From contig NZ_LYVN01000001.1 in the NCBI RefSeq assembly GCF_001990265.1, positions 21,220 through 85,219 of the forward strand: a stretch of 64,000 bases of DNA, in the 5' to 3' direction. Below, in pieces: positions 1-8,910 of the stretch. Position numbers and translations under genes: made by a program. The number at the start of each line of letters is the position of its first letter. Position 1 is the stretch's first letter. The notes under the pieces were generated by a model, which was not told the DNA's origin, searched no databases, and saw nothing but the letters and a program-made list of their open reading frames with translations. This DNA comes from Sphingopyxis sp. KK2. Lineage in GTDB: Bacteria > Pseudomonadota > Alphaproteobacteria > Sphingomonadales > Sphingomonadaceae.

Positions 1-1837
1 GCTCGGGCGCGCCATTGGTGAACACCCCGTTGGTGTCGGCGCAGAAGTCGGTGTAGCGCGCGTGCAGATAGGCGAGGTTGGCGCCGATGGTGAAACCCTG
101 CGCCGGGCGCAGCACGCTCTCGATCTCGAACCCATAGATTTCCGCCGCCGCGATATTGGTCGTGATATTCTCGGCGCGGACCGACCCCATCTTGGTCACC
201 GAGCTTTGCAGGTCGGTATATTTGTTGAGGAAGCCCGCGACATTGAGGCGCAGCAGGCGGTCGAACAGGTCGCTCTTCGCGCCGACTTCATAGGCGGTGA
301 CGCGCTCGGGGTCGTAGGGGCCGACATTCTCGGGAATCGTGCCGCGCGAATTATAGCCGCCGGCTTTGTAGCCTTGCGAATAGTTGGCATAGACCATGAT
401 GTCGGGGGTGACTTCGTAATTGACCGTCAGCCGCGGGGTGAACTCGGCCCAGCTCGCCTCGAGGCTGCTCGCAAAGGACGAGGTCTGGTTGCCGTTCACG
501 CGCACCTGCGATGCGATGTCGTATTTCTTGCGGTCGTGGCTGTAACGGCCGCCCATCGACAAGGTCAGCCCGTCAGCGGGATGCGCGTTGACCAGCGCGA
601 ACAGCGCATAGCTTTCGGTGTCCTGGTGCAGCTGCGCGAGCGTCGTGGTCGTCGGCGTCGCCAGCACTGTGTTGAACTGGCGCCATTTATCGGCCTGATA
701 ATAGAGGCCGACGACGAAATCGACCGGCTCGCCCGCGGGCGAGACATAGCGCAGTTCGGCGCTCTTCGAATCACCGGCAAAGTCGCGCGTCACGTCGAGC
801 TGCGGCGCCGGGGTGATCAGCCCGTCGAAGTCGCCGCGCGTGATATATTTGAGGTCGCGGTAGCCTAGCACCGCGCTCACCGTGCCCCAGCCCACGTCGA
901 GGTTCGAGTTCCACGATCCGCCCCAGCTCTCGGTGTTGGCAAAGGGATCGAACAGCACCGCCGCCTTGCGCACGTCGGTTTTCACGACATCGGGCAGGAG
1001 GTCCCAGTTCGGATCGCCATTATCGAGCACATGCGGCGCGGGGCCGGTCGTCTTCTGCTTCAGCCAGTCGACGATCAGGGTCGAATCGAAGGCACCGCCG
1101 GCGTCATATTCGAGCGCCCCGCGCACCGACTTCACATTGGCGCCGTTCAGCCGGTTTCCGGTGATGACGTTCCGCGAATAGCCGTTGTAGTCGCGGAAAT
1201 TGACCGCGACCTTCGCCGCCAGCGCGTCGTTCGCGAAGCGGCCCGAGTTGACCTTGCCGCGGAATTGCTTGAGCCCATAGGAGCCGAGCGACACCCGCGC
1301 CTCGCCGCCGAAATCGTCGGTCGGGCGCGCGGTGATGACGTTGAGCGTGCCGGCGAGGTTGTTCTTGCCGAACAGCACGCCCTGCGGGCCTTTCAGGATT
1401 TCGATGCGCTCGACGTCGAACAGATCGAGCATCGTGCTCGACACGAAGGGGATATAGACGCCGTCGATGATCGTGCTGACCTTCGGGTCGGCATTGGGAT
1501 CGGGGTCCGAGGTGTTCATGCCGCGGATCGAGATCATCGGGACGTTGGCGACCAGGCCCTGCGTCTGCAGCACGACGTTGGGCGCGAGGCCGTTGAGGCT
1601 GGTGATATTGGTGCTGCCGCTCGCCTCGACCATGTCGCTGTTGAACGCCGAAATCGCGATCGGCACGTCCTGTACGCTTTCCGAGCGGCGCTGCGCGGTG
1701 ACGAGGATCTCGCCATAGGTCTCGTCGGTGCCCGTGGTATCGTCGGTCGCGGTATCGGCGGCGGCATCCTGAGCATGCACCGGGGCGGCCGAAAGCGCGA
1801 TCGCGGCGGTCGAAAGCAATAGCAAAGCGGTCTTCAT
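1..1837 (-). CDS. TonB-dependent receptor (C-terminus beyond the window)
   Basis: Outer-membrane TonB-dependent receptor for active uptake of a substrate that cannot be named from sequence. It opens with a signal peptide of about 24 residues ending APVHAQD. A plug domain follows, with the usual ILVTAQRR, VQDVPIAI and LKGPQGVLFGKN signatures. The rest is a long beta-barrel with repeated aromatic-ended strands. The first 612 codons lie in the window; the barrel end and stop are off the left edge, so the gene is cut by the window rather than broken. ATG at 1837 follows a GAGGATG ribosome site. It is divergent from the LeuC-type gene and shares a gap carrying two operator-like palindromes, so it is probably co-induced with the catabolic genes. 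Confidence 0.93.
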   Translation of the reverse strand, partial: MKTALLLLSTAAIALSAAPVHAQDAAADTATDDTTGTDETYGEILVTAQRRSESVQDVPIAISAFNSDMVEASGSTNITSLNGLAPNVVLQTQGLVANVPMISIRGMNTSDPDPNADPKVSTIIDGVYIPFVSSTMLDLFDVERIEILKGPQGVLFGKNNLAGTLNVITARPTDDFGGEARVSLGSYGLKQFRGKVNSGRFANDALAAKVAVNFRDYNGYSRNVITGNRLNGANVKSVRGALEYDAGGAFDSTLIVDWLKQKTTGPAPHVLDNGDPNWDLLPDVVKTDVRKAAVLFDPFANTESWGGSWNSNLDVGWGTVSAVLGYRDLKYITRGDFDGLITPAPQLDVTRDFAGDSKSAELRYVSPAGEPVDFVVGLYYQADKWRQFNTVLATPTTTTLAQLHQDTESYALFALVNAHPADGLTLSMGGRYSHDRKKYDIASQVRVNGNQTSSFASSLEASWAEFTPRLTVNYEVTPDIMVYANYSQGYKAGGYNSRGTIPENVGPYDPERVTAYEVGAKSDLFDRLLRLNVAGFLNKYTDLQSSVTKMGSVRAENITTNIAAAEIYGFEIESVLRPAQGFTIGANLAYLHARYTDFCADTNGVFTNGAPE

Positions 1838-2044
1838 GTCATCCTCCCGTTCACCGGGGGCGCACCGGGTCCGCTTCCGCACGCGTGATCGCGTTCGGAA
1901 TTGCGGCGTGCGCATCCGGCTCCATTGTCCAAGGAACGGGTGTGACGGCTTGTGCCGCGTTATCGCCGGTCGGGGATTATCATCCTCGGTTCGTACCGTC
2001 GGTCTATCCTCATTCCCGAAGCCCTCATATCACGCCGAAAAAAT

Positions 2045-2060
2045 ACTTCAACTACTAAGT
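2045..2060. promoter_or_regulatory. Operator-like site a (MarR-type)
   Basis: ACTTCAACTACTAAGT. The right half CTAAGT is perfect and the left half matches 4 of 6. It is nested in a wider inverted repeat, AAATACTT-N8-AAGTATTT (2041-2064). It lies on the TonB-receptor side of the gap. Confidence 0.55.
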
Positions 2061-2099
2061 ATTTCATGATTGTGAAAATCGACATCGGCGGAAAAGCGC

Positions 2100-2128
2100 T
2101 TGATACCGGTGGCAGGCATGCCGTATAA
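2100..2128 (+). promoter_or_regulatory. Predicted sigma-70-type promoter for leuC-like gene
   Basis: TTGATA (2100-2105), 17-base spacer, GTATAA (2123-2128). The predicted start near 2135 falls inside the perfect palindrome of operator site b, the layout expected for a repressor blocking initiation. Confidence 0.5.
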
Positions 2129-2143
2129 GTTAGATATCTAAGT
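2128..2143. promoter_or_regulatory. Operator-like site b (MarR-type)
   Basis: AGTTAGATATCTAAGT, containing the perfect 12-base palindrome TTAGATATCTAA. It overlaps the predicted transcription start of the leuC-like gene. Confidence 0.65.
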
Positions 2144-2185
2144 ATTATCGCGCCGCTCTGAACGGCGCCGACGGGGCGAGGCTGC

Positions 2186-3607
2186 ATGACGGATCCGGTG
2201 AAGGCACGAACGCTATACGACAAGATCTGGGACGCGCATGTCGTCGCCGACGACGAGGGCGAATCGATCCTCTACATCGACCTGCACCTGCTCCACGAAG
2301 TCACCTCGCCGCAGGCCTTCGCCGCGCTCGCCGCCGCCCGCCGTCCGGTCCGTCGCCCCGAACGCGCGCTCGCGCTGTCCGACCATAATGTGCCGACCGA
2401 GGGGCAGGCGGCGGGCGCCGCCGCGGTCGCCGACGCACAGGCGCGCGCGCAGCTTTTGGCGCTCGAGGTCAATGCCGACCGTGCAGGCATCGAGCGCTTC
2501 GCGATGGGCGATCCGCGGGGTGGCATCGTCCATGTCGTCGGCCCCGAACAGGGGCGCTCGCAGCCCGGCATGACGATCGTCTGCGGCGACAGCCACACCT
2601 CGACCCATGGCGCGTTCGGCGCGCTCGCCTTCGGCATCGGGACCAGCGAGGTCGAACATGTGCTCGCGACGCAGACGATCCGCCAGCGCAAGTCGCGGGG
2701 CATGCGGATCACCGTCGACGGGACGCTTCCCGATCATGTCTCGGCCAAGGACCTCGCATTGCACCTGCTCCGCGCGGTCGGCGTCGATGGCGCGACGGGC
2801 CATGTCATCGAATATGCCGGCCCCGCCATCCGCGCGCTGTCGATGGAGGCGCGGATGACGCTCTGCAATCTCAGCATCGAGATGGGTGCGCGCGCCGGGC
2901 TGGTCGCGCCCGACGATGTGACCTTCGCCTATCTCGCGGGCCGGCCCTCGGCGCCGTCGGGCGAGGCGTGGGGCAGGGCGGTGGCCCGCTGGCGCGCGCT
3001 CGCGAGCGACGCCGATGCGACGTTCGACCGCGAATTGCGCATCGCCGCCGCCGCCATCCGCCCGATGGTGACCTGGGGCACCAACCCGTCCCAGGCCGTC
3101 GCGATCGGTGACCGCGTGCCCGATCCGTCGGACCTGCCCGACCTCGACGCGCGTGCGAGCGCCGAGCGCGCACTCGCTTATATGGACCTCGCGCCGGCTA
3201 TGCCGATCGCCGGCCTGCGCCTCGACCGCGTCTTCATCGGCAGCTGCACCAACAGCCGGATCGAGGATTTGCGCGTCGCCGCCGCGATCGCGCGGGGCCG
3301 CCACGTCGCGCCGCATATCCGCGCGATGGTCGTGCCGGGGTCGGGGCTCGTCAAGCGCCAGGCCGAGGCCGAGGGGCTCGACGTCATTTTTGCCGCCGCC
3401 GGTTTCGACTGGCGCGAACCCGGCTGTTCGCTCTGCGTCGGCATGAATCCCGACCGGCTCGCCCCCGGCGAACGCTGCGCCTCGACCTCGAACCGCAATT
3501 TCGAAAACCGCCAGGGCCGCGGTGGGCGAACGCATCTGATGAGTCCGGCGCTCGCGGCGGCGAGCGCGATCGCCGGGGCGATCGCCTCGCCCGACATGCT
3601 GGACTAG
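2186..3607 (+). CDS. leuC: 3-isopropylmalate dehydratase-type large subunit (LeuC-like)
   Basis: Aconitase-superfamily hydro-lyase large subunit, 473 residues, the usual LeuC length. It holds the [4Fe-4S] cysteines at C354 (GSCTNS) and C414/C417 (PGCSLC), the [18 protein letters not shown] block near residue 133, and TWGTNPSQA near 296. Sequence alone fits ordinary 3-isopropylmalate dehydratase. However, the partner small subunit is encoded convergently, with a 4-base 3' overlap, instead of downstream. Both genes carry the same operator motif as the surrounding catabolic genes. A second, catabolic copy acting on another alkylmalate-type acid is therefore possible; this is inference. Start ATG 2186 has GAGG just upstream. 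Confidence 0.88.
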   Translation: MTDPVKARTLYDKIWDAHVVADDEGESILYIDLHLLHEVTSPQAFAALAAARRPVRRPERALALSDHNVPTEGQAAGAAAVADAQARAQLLALEVNADRAGIERFAMGDPRGGIVHVVGPEQGRSQPGMTIVCGDSHTSTHGAFGALAFGIGTSEVEHVLATQTIRQRKSRGMRITVDGTLPDHVSAKDLALHLLRAVGVDGATGHVIEYAGPAIRALSMEARMTLCNLSIEMGARAGLVAPDDVTFAYLAGRPSAPSGEAWGRAVARWRALASDADATFDRELRIAAAAIRPMVTWGTNPSQAVAIGDRVPDPSDLPDLDARASAERALAYMDLAPAMPIAGLRLDRVFIGSCTNSRIEDLRVAAAIARGRHVAPHIRAMVVPGSGLVKRQAEAEGLDVIFAAAGFDWREPGCSLCVGMNPDRLAPGERCASTSNRNFENRQGRGGRTHLMSPALAAASAIAGAIASPDMLD

Positions 3608-4191
3608 GCCGCCGTCTCGAACCGCGCGATGGCGTCTTCGTGGCGCAGCGTACGCCCGATATCGTCGAGTCCCTCCATCAGCACCCGCCGGTCGTCGGGG
3701 TCGACCGCGAAGGCCATCACCTCGCCAGAGGCGAGGCGGATTTCCTGCGCTTCCAAGTCTACCTCGACCGGCGCAAATTGCGCGAGCGCAATCTCGCCCC
3801 GCAATCGTTCGCACAGCGCTTCGGGCAGCCGGATCAGCAGCAGGCCGTTCTTGCGCGCATTGTTCGCGAAAATGTCGCCGAAGCTTGGCGCGATCACACA
3901 GCGGATGCCGAAATCGTCGAGCGCCCACACCGCATGCTCGCGCGACGATCCGCAACCGAAATTGCGGTCGGCGATCAATATCTGCGCGTCGCGACACGCC
4001 GGCCGGTTGAGGATGAAATCGTCGCGCTCGCTGCCGTCGGTCGCGAAGCGAAGCGCCTCGAACAGGTGCGCGCCGAGCCCGTCGCGGGTCAGCGCCTTCA
4101 TGAAGCTGGCGGGGATGATCATGTCGGTGTCGACATTGGCGAGCGGCAGCGGCGCCGCGACCCCGCGCACCCGGACGAATTGCTGCACCAC
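3604..4191 (-). CDS. leuD: 3-isopropylmalate dehydratase-type small subunit (LeuD-like)
   Basis: Small (swivel) subunit partner of LeuC-type dehydratases, 195 residues, near the normal LeuD size. Diagnostic blocks are [14 protein letters not shown] near residue 19, [14 protein letters not shown] near 78 and [19 protein letters not shown] near 100. It converges on the leuC-like gene; the two reading frames overlap by 4 bases. The gap upstream, shared with the divergent MarR gene, contains a strong operator-like palindrome (4207-4222), so expression is probably repressor-controlled and independent of its partner's promoter. No frameshift is seen. Confidence 0.88.
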   Translation of the reverse strand: MVQQFVRVRGVAAPLPLANVDTDMIIPASFMKALTRDGLGAHLFEALRFATDGSERDDFILNRPACRDAQILIADRNFGCGSSREHAVWALDDFGIRCVIAPSFGDIFANNARKNGLLLIRLPEALCERLRGEIALAQFAPVEVDLEAQEIRLASGEVMAFAVDPDDRRVLMEGLDDIGRTLRHEDAIARFETAA

Positions 4192-4206
4192 GGCCTCCGG
4201 CTAATA

Positions 4207-4222
4207 ACTTAGTAATCTAAGT
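4207..4222. promoter_or_regulatory. Operator-like site c (MarR-type)
   Basis: ACTTAGTAATCTAAGT: two perfect 6-base arms around a 4-base centre, the clearest copy of the island motif. It lies 15 bases upstream of the leuD-like start and in the gap to the MarR gene. Confidence 0.68.
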
Positions 4223-4357
4223 AAGTGCGATTGGCCGGCTTGTCCAATCATTTGATCTCCTCATCGTGTCCGGCGACGATAGAGGTTGCCGCCCGATTCT
4301 TCGGCCTCTAAGAATTGGGTCAGACACAAGGCCGCGGGGCCGCAGGGGAGCAAGGCA

Positions 4358-4864
4358 TTGGCGAAGACAAGAGAGAGCTTTCGGCATCCCGCCGAATATT
4401 ACACCGATCCCGAAAACAGTATCGGCTATCTCGCGCGCGTCGTCTTCCGTTCCTTCTCGCGGCTGCTCGAGCGCCGCACGCTGACGCATGATGTCTCGGC
4501 GGGCCAATGGCGCTTCCTGCGCCAGTTGTGGCGCGAGGACGGCATTACCCAGCGCGAACTCAGCGAGCGTGTCGGCATGCGCGAACCGACGACAGTCGTT
4601 GCCTTGAAGGGCCTCGAAAAGGCGGGTTTCATCACCCGCAAGAAGACCGAGGACGACCGCCGCAAGACCTTCATCTTCCTGACCCCGCACGCACGCAAGC
4701 TCGAACTGGTGCTCGCGCCGATGAATGCCGAGATCCACGAGATCGCGACGCGTGGAATGAGCGACGAGGAGGTCGAGGTGCTGCAATCGCTGATGCGCCG
4801 CGTGATCGGCAATCTCGCCGACGAAACGCAAAAGCTGTCGGTGCTGTCCGACGTCAAGGCTTGA
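4358..4864 (+). CDS. MarR-family transcriptional regulator
   Basis: Winged-helix MarR repressor of 168 residues. The recognition region reads GITQRELSERVGMREPTTVVALKGL, and the wing is KKTEDDRRKTFIFLT with the usual DDRR turn. I chose TTG at 4358, giving MAKTRESF, because AGGGGAG lies 7 bases upstream; an ATG at 4286 would add 24 unrelated residues. It is divergent from the leuD-like gene and followed at 71 bases by the FMN reductase, with operator-like palindromes on both sides. It is therefore a leading candidate for the repressor that reads the repeated motif and represses itself. The ligand cannot be deduced. Confidence 0.88.
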   Translation: MAKTRESFRHPAEYYTDPENSIGYLARVVFRSFSRLLERRTLTHDVSAGQWRFLRQLWREDGITQRELSERVGMREPTTVVALKGLEKAGFITRKKTEDDRRKTFIFLTPHARKLELVLAPMNAEIHEIATRGMSDEEVEVLQSLMRRVIGNLADETQKLSVLSDVKA

Positions 4865-4900
4865 TCCTGCGCATCTAAGTTGCGATGCCCGCCGCGAATC

Positions 4901-4916
4901 GGTTAGCATTCTAACC
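4901..4916. promoter_or_regulatory. Operator-like site d (MarR-type)
   Basis: GGTTAGCATTCTAACC: perfect 6-base arms around CATT. It shares the TTAG-N4-CTAA core with the other sites, though the outer bases differ. It sits 20 bases before the FMN reductase start. Confidence 0.55.
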
Positions 4917-4935
4917 ATATCGGGCGGGAGAGATT

Positions 4936-5511
4936 ATGACGAAGATTGCGGTGATCGTCGGCAGCACGCGCGACGGCTCGTTCAACCGGGCGCTCGGCGC
5001 GCTCGCAGCGGTGCAGCTTGCCGCGCATGGCGCCGAGGTGATCGTCGTCGACCTCGCGGCGCTCGACCTGCCGATCTACACCGCCGCGCTCGAGGCCGAT
5101 GCCTTTCCGGCCGACGCCTTGAAGCTCAAAAAAGTCCTCGCCGCGCAGGACGGGCTGCTCGTGATCTCGCCCGAGTATAATGGCTCGATTCCGGCGCTGC
5201 TTAAAAACGCCATCGACTGGGCCTCGCGCCCGACCGAGGGCGAGGGTCCGCTCGCGCTGACCGCCTTTCGCGGCAAGGCGGCGGCGATCATGGGCGCCTC
5301 GGTCAGCCCCTTCGGCGGCATTCGCGCGCTTGCGCATTTGCGCCAGATCCTCGGCACCATCCAGATGCTCGTGATCCCCGACCAGGTGCTTGTCCCCAAT
5401 GCGCATGCGGCCTTCGACGAGGACGGCCAGCTCAAGGAGGCGCTGCCCGCGTCGCTCGTCGACATGACCGCGGCGCGCCTCGTCGCGGTGGCCAAGGCGC
5501 TCGCGGCCTAG
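4936..5511 (+). CDS. NADPH-dependent FMN reductase family flavoprotein
   Basis: Flavodoxin-fold NAD(P)H:FMN or quinone reductase, 191 residues, the usual size of this family. Phosphate-binding loop GSTRDGSFNRAL is near residue 9 and the family block SPEYNGSIPALLKNAIDW near 78. It could supply reduced flavin or reduce a quinone-like intermediate; no flavin-dependent monooxygenase is encoded nearby, so its partner is unknown. Its 3' end overlaps the convergent MarR gene by 4 bases. GGGAGAG precedes ATG 4936, and an operator-like palindrome lies directly upstream. Confidence 0.85.
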   Translation: MTKIAVIVGSTRDGSFNRALGALAAVQLAAHGAEVIVVDLAALDLPIYTAALEADAFPADALKLKKVLAAQDGLLVISPEYNGSIPALLKNAIDWASRPTEGEGPLALTAFRGKAAAIMGASVSPFGGIRALAHLRQILGTIQMLVIPDQVLVPNAHAAFDEDGQLKEALPASLVDMTAARLVAVAKALAA

Positions 5512-5966
5512 GCGCGCTTCTTTTTCGCCGGCGCCGGATCACGCTCGATATTGTCGCCCCAGTCGGCCTCGAGCGAGGCGAGCAGCGCATCGAAGCGGTC
5601 CTGCCCCAGCACCTCGGCGATCTGCGCGGTCAGCGCGTCCATCGCGCGCTGGGCGTCCTGCCGCATCCGCGCGCCCGTCTCGGTCAGCGACACGATCATG
5701 TGCCGCCGATCGTCGGGATCGGTGTCGAGCTTGACCATGTCGAGCGTGATCATCTGGTTGATCGTGCTGTGAATCGCCTGCCGCGAAACCCCCAGGTTGC
5801 GCGCGATGTCCGACGGGCGGACGACACCGCTGACGACATTGGTCATCACCATCGATTGCGGGCGGCTGACGTCGGGCCAGCCGCGATCGTGCAGCCGCGC
5901 CTGCAGCCCTTCGTCCATCCAGCAAAAGCGCTGAAAAAGTGCGATGATCAATTGGTTGGTGCGCAT
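5508..5966 (-). CDS. MarR-family transcriptional regulator (second)
   Basis: MarR winged-helix protein of 152 residues, clearly different from the MarR protein 0.65 kb away. Recognition segment: RPSDIARNLGVSRQAIHSTINQM near residue 50. Wing: DTDPDDRRHMIVSLTETG near 82. The C-terminus is lysine-rich (PAKKKRA). It is divergent from the acyl-CoA ligase operon, with an operator-like palindrome in the gap. It may be the direct regulator of that operon, or the two MarR proteins may share one operator family. Confidence 0.88.
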   Translation of the reverse strand: MRTNQLIIALFQRFCWMDEGLQARLHDRGWPDVSRPQSMVMTNVVSGVVRPSDIARNLGVSRQAIHSTINQMITLDMVKLDTDPDDRRHMIVSLTETGARMRQDAQRAMDALTAQIAEVLGQDRFDALLASLEADWGDNIERDPAPAKKKRA

Positions 5967-6057
5967 ATGATGCTGCGGTCGGCCCCCTTTGCCTTTGGTC
6001 CGTGCTAGAAGAAGGGCAGGGGGGACGCAAGGCAGCGCGGCGTTGCATATCCGAAAT

Positions 6058-6073
6058 ACTTAGTATACTATCC
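6058..6073. promoter_or_regulatory. Operator-like site e (MarR-type)
   Basis: ACTTAGTATACTATCC, with the palindromic core TAGTATACTA. The core includes TATACT, which could serve as a -10 element on either strand. It lies between MarR 2 and the ligase operon. Confidence 0.65.
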
Positions 6074-6118
6074 TTTTAACCGGCGCTAGACGCCATGATG
6101 ATGGGAGCGACAACGGCC

Positions 6119-7753
6119 ATGATGGGATTGATGCAGGATGTTCCGCTGACGGTGGATCGCATCCTCGATCACGCCGCGAACTGGCACGCGGCCCGCGAAA
6201 TCGTGTCGCGCGATGCCGAGGGCCGGGTCACCCGCTCGAGCTATGCCGATATCCACGCCGATGCGAAGCGCGTCTCGAACGCGCTCGCGGCCGAAGGAAT
6301 CGTTCCGGGGGACCGCGTTGCGACGATGGGCTGGAACAGCGCGCGGCATCTGTCGGCCTGGTATGGCGCAGCAGGCATGGGCGTCGTGCTCCACACGCTC
6401 AACCCGCGCCTGTTTCTCGAACAGATCGCCTATATCGCGAACCACGCCGGCGACCGGCTGCTGATCGCCGACCCCGCGACCGCCGACCTCGTCGAAGAAT
6501 TGCTGCCGCAGGTGCCGAGCATCGAGAAGGTGATTTTCTTCTGCGACGCAGCTTCGCTGCCCAAGACCAGCTTTCCTGCCATCGCCTTCGACGACTGGAT
6601 CGCCGGCCAGCCCGCCGACTATGCATGGGGCGGGTTCGACGAGAACGCCGCCTGCGGCCTCTGCTATACCAGCGGGACGACGGGCAATCCAAAGGGCGTG
6701 CTCTATTCGCACCGCTCCAACTATATCCACGCGTTGATGACGCTCCAGCGCGATGCGCTGGGCCTGTCGGCGCGCGACACGGTGCTGCTCGTCGTCCCGA
6801 TGTATCATGCCAATGCCTGGGGCGTCGTCTATTCGGCGCCTGCGGTCGGCGCGAAGCTCGTGCTGCCCGGCCAGCGGATGGACGGCGAATCGATCTACAA
6901 TCTGATCGAAGAGGAGGGCGTCACCTACTCGGCTGCCGTCCCGACCGTGTGGCAGATGCTGCTGCAATATATGCAGGAAAACGGGAAACGCTTCACCACG
7001 CTCGAACGCGTCACCATCGGCGGCTCGGCGTGCCCCGAATCGATCATCCGCACCTTCCGCGATGATTATGGCGTCGACGTCATCCAGGGCTGGGGCATGA
7101 CCGAAACCTCGCCGCTCGGTACAGTCTCGGTTCCCAACGCCGCGGTCGCGGCGAAATCCGAACCCGAGCAGATGGTCTACAAGCTCAAGCAGGGCCGCCT
7201 GCTTTGTGGGCTCGAAATGAAGCTCGTCGACGATGGCGGAAACCGCCTGCCGCACGACGGCAAGACCCCGGGCCGGCTGATGATCAAGGGCCCGACGATC
7301 GCCGGCGCCTATTTCGGCAATGAAGGCGGCGATGTGCTCGACGCCGAGGGCTTTTTCGACACCGGCGACGTCAGCACGATCGACGGCGAAGGCTATATGA
7401 AGATCACCGACCGCGCCAAGGACGTCGTCAAGTCGGGCGGCGAATGGATCAGCTCGATCGAGATCGAGAATATCGCGATGGGGCATGAAGCGGTGGCCAA
7501 CGCCGCGGTCGTCGGCGTGTCGCATCCCAAATGGGACGAGCGCCCGATCCTGCTCTGCCAGCTCAAGCCCGGTGCCAGCGCCGAGGCGGCGGACCTCACC
7601 GGCTACCTCGACGGCAAGATCGCCAAATGGTGGATGCCCGACGATGTCCTCTTCGTCGACGACATCCCGCTCGGCCCCACAGGCAAGATCGACAAGAAGG
7701 CGATCCGCGCCGGGCTGGAGGGCTATACATTGCCCTTCGAGGTCAGCCGCTAG
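6119..7753 (+). CDS. Acyl-CoA ligase (AMP-forming), DmdB-like
   Basis: ANL-superfamily acid-CoA ligase of about 544 residues; activates a carboxylic acid with ATP and CoA. Key motifs are [12 protein letters not shown] (AMP/phosphate loop), GWGMTE near the centre, FFDTGDV, and the C-terminal catalytic [12 protein letters not shown]. The N-terminus [10 protein letters not shown] resembles the medium-chain/3-methylthiopropionyl-CoA (DmdB) branch, a branch often over-annotated as long-chain ligase. I chose ATG 6119 because GGGAG lies 11 bases upstream; an ATG at 6095 is possible. It is the first gene of the six-gene operon and probably supplies its CoA thioester. Confidence 0.9.
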   Translation: MMGLMQDVPLTVDRILDHAANWHAAREIVSRDAEGRVTRSSYADIHADAKRVSNALAAEGIVPGDRVATMGWNSARHLSAWYGAAGMGVVLHTLNPRLFLEQIAYIANHAGDRLLIADPATADLVEELLPQVPSIEKVIFFCDAASLPKTSFPAIAFDDWIAGQPADYAWGGFDENAACGLCYTSGTTGNPKGVLYSHRSNYIHALMTLQRDALGLSARDTVLLVVPMYHANAWGVVYSAPAVGAKLVLPGQRMDGESIYNLIEEEGVTYSAAVPTVWQMLLQYMQENGKRFTTLERVTIGGSACPESIIRTFRDDYGVDVIQGWGMTETSPLGTVSVPNAAVAAKSEPEQMVYKLKQGRLLCGLEMKLVDDGGNRLPHDGKTPGRLMIKGPTIAGAYFGNEGGDVLDAEGFFDTGDVSTIDGEGYMKITDRAKDVVKSGGEWISSIEIENIAMGHEAVANAAVVGVSHPKWDERPILLCQLKPGASAEAADLTGYLDGKIAKWWMPDDVLFVDDIPLGPTGKIDKKAIRAGLEGYTLPFEVSR

Positions 7754-7781
7754 AACAACTGCAACAACAGGAGAGAGACTT

Positions 7782-8909
7782 ATGGATCCCAACGGCATCG
7801 AGGGCCTCGACGCGACCTTCATCGGCCGCGCGCCGCCGACCGCGCCGCGCATCCAAGCGGGCGGCCATCCGTGCCAAGGCATCTACTGGACCGAGGCGGG
7901 CAAGCGCCCGAAGGTCGCGATCATCGCCACCCACTATAACGTCGATTTCTCCGAACATTATATCGCGCCCTATTTCGCGCGGCAGGGTTTCGGCTTTCTC
8001 GGCTGGAACACCCGCTATCGCGGTTTCGAGGACCAGTTCCTGCTCGAACATGCGGTGCTCGACATCGGCGTCGGGATGAAATGGCTCAAGGAAGAGGCCG
8101 GGGTCGAGCAGATCGTCATTCTGGGCAATTCGGGCGGCGGTTCGCTGATGGGCGCCTATCAGGCCGAGGCGATCGCGCCGACGCTCACCGACCGCCTGCC
8201 GTCGGTCGGCCAGGATGCGCTCGCGCAATTGGTGAAGGGCGATCTCTATATCAGCTTCAACGCGCATCAGGGCCGTCCCGAAGTCCTCACCGACTGGATG
8301 GACGCCTCGGTGATCGACGAGAATGATCCGACGCTGACCGACCCCGAACTCGATCCGTTCAACCCCGACAATGGCCCGCCCTATTCGTACGATTTCATCG
8401 CCAAATATCGCGCCGGCCAGCGCGCGCGCAACCAGCGGATCACCGACTGGGCGAAGGCCGAACTCGCGCGGCTCAACGCGGCGGGCATTCCCGACCGCAT
8501 CTTCCCGCTGTTCCGCTGCTGGGGCGATATCCGCTGCGTCGATCCGGCGATCGACCCGTCGGAGCGCAAGCCCAACTGGTGCTACCGCGGCGACCCCGCG
8601 ATCGCCAACCGCACCCCCAGCATCGGCCGCGCCAACACGCTCAAGACCTGGCTCAACATGTGGAGCCTCGAAACCTCGCCGTGCCAGGGGGAGCCGCATC
8701 TCGCGAAGCACGACACCCCCGCGCTGGTCGTGCAGGGTCTCGCCGACACCGGCGTCTTCCCCAGCGACGCGCGCAAGATCTTCGACTTTCTGGGCTCGAC
8801 CGACAAAAGGATCGAACTGATCCCTGGCGCGCATTATTTCGAGGATTCGATCAAGGAACGGCAGGACGCTGCCGATCTCGTCGGTGCATGGATCCGGGAG
8901 AAGCTGTGA
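7782..8909 (+). CDS. Alpha/beta-hydrolase
   Basis: Alpha/beta-hydrolase fold protein of 375 residues. Nucleophile elbow GNSGGG puts Ser at about residue 117. A late aspartate candidate is in QGLADTGVF, and the catalytic His is in PGAHYFED near residue 350. No signal peptide, so probably cytoplasmic. ATG 7782 has CAGGAGAG upstream. It follows the CoA ligase by 28 bases in the same operon, so an ester or thioester intermediate of the pathway is a natural substrate, but the reaction is not known. Cysteines are frequent in its last third. Confidence 0.8.
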   Translation: MDPNGIEGLDATFIGRAPPTAPRIQAGGHPCQGIYWTEAGKRPKVAIIATHYNVDFSEHYIAPYFARQGFGFLGWNTRYRGFEDQFLLEHAVLDIGVGMKWLKEEAGVEQIVILGNSGGGSLMGAYQAEAIAPTLTDRLPSVGQDALAQLVKGDLYISFNAHQGRPEVLTDWMDASVIDENDPTLTDPELDPFNPDNGPPYSYDFIAKYRAGQRARNQRITDWAKAELARLNAAGIPDRIFPLFRCWGDIRCVDPAIDPSERKPNWCYRGDPAIANRTPSIGRANTLKTWLNMWSLETSPCQGEPHLAKHDTPALVVQGLADTGVFPSDARKIFDFLGSTDKRIELIPGAHYFEDSIKERQDAADLVGAWIREKL

Positions 8910-8910
8910 C

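Larger units (their letters stand above)
1838..2185. promoter_or_regulatory. Divergent control region between TonB receptor and leuC-like gene
   Basis: A 348-base gap between two divergent genes. No convincing coding sequence is seen. Its right half is AT-rich against the GC-rich background and holds two operator-like palindromes and a good sigma-70-type promoter for the rightward gene, listed separately. Bases 1838-2030 show nothing I can name. Confidence 0.6.

Noticed and set aside
2213..3997. 594-codon minus-strand open frame opposite the leuC-like gene
   Set aside because: It is a shadow of the GC-rich leuC/leuD frames: Arg/Ala-rich, no domain, and it covers two well-recognised genes.
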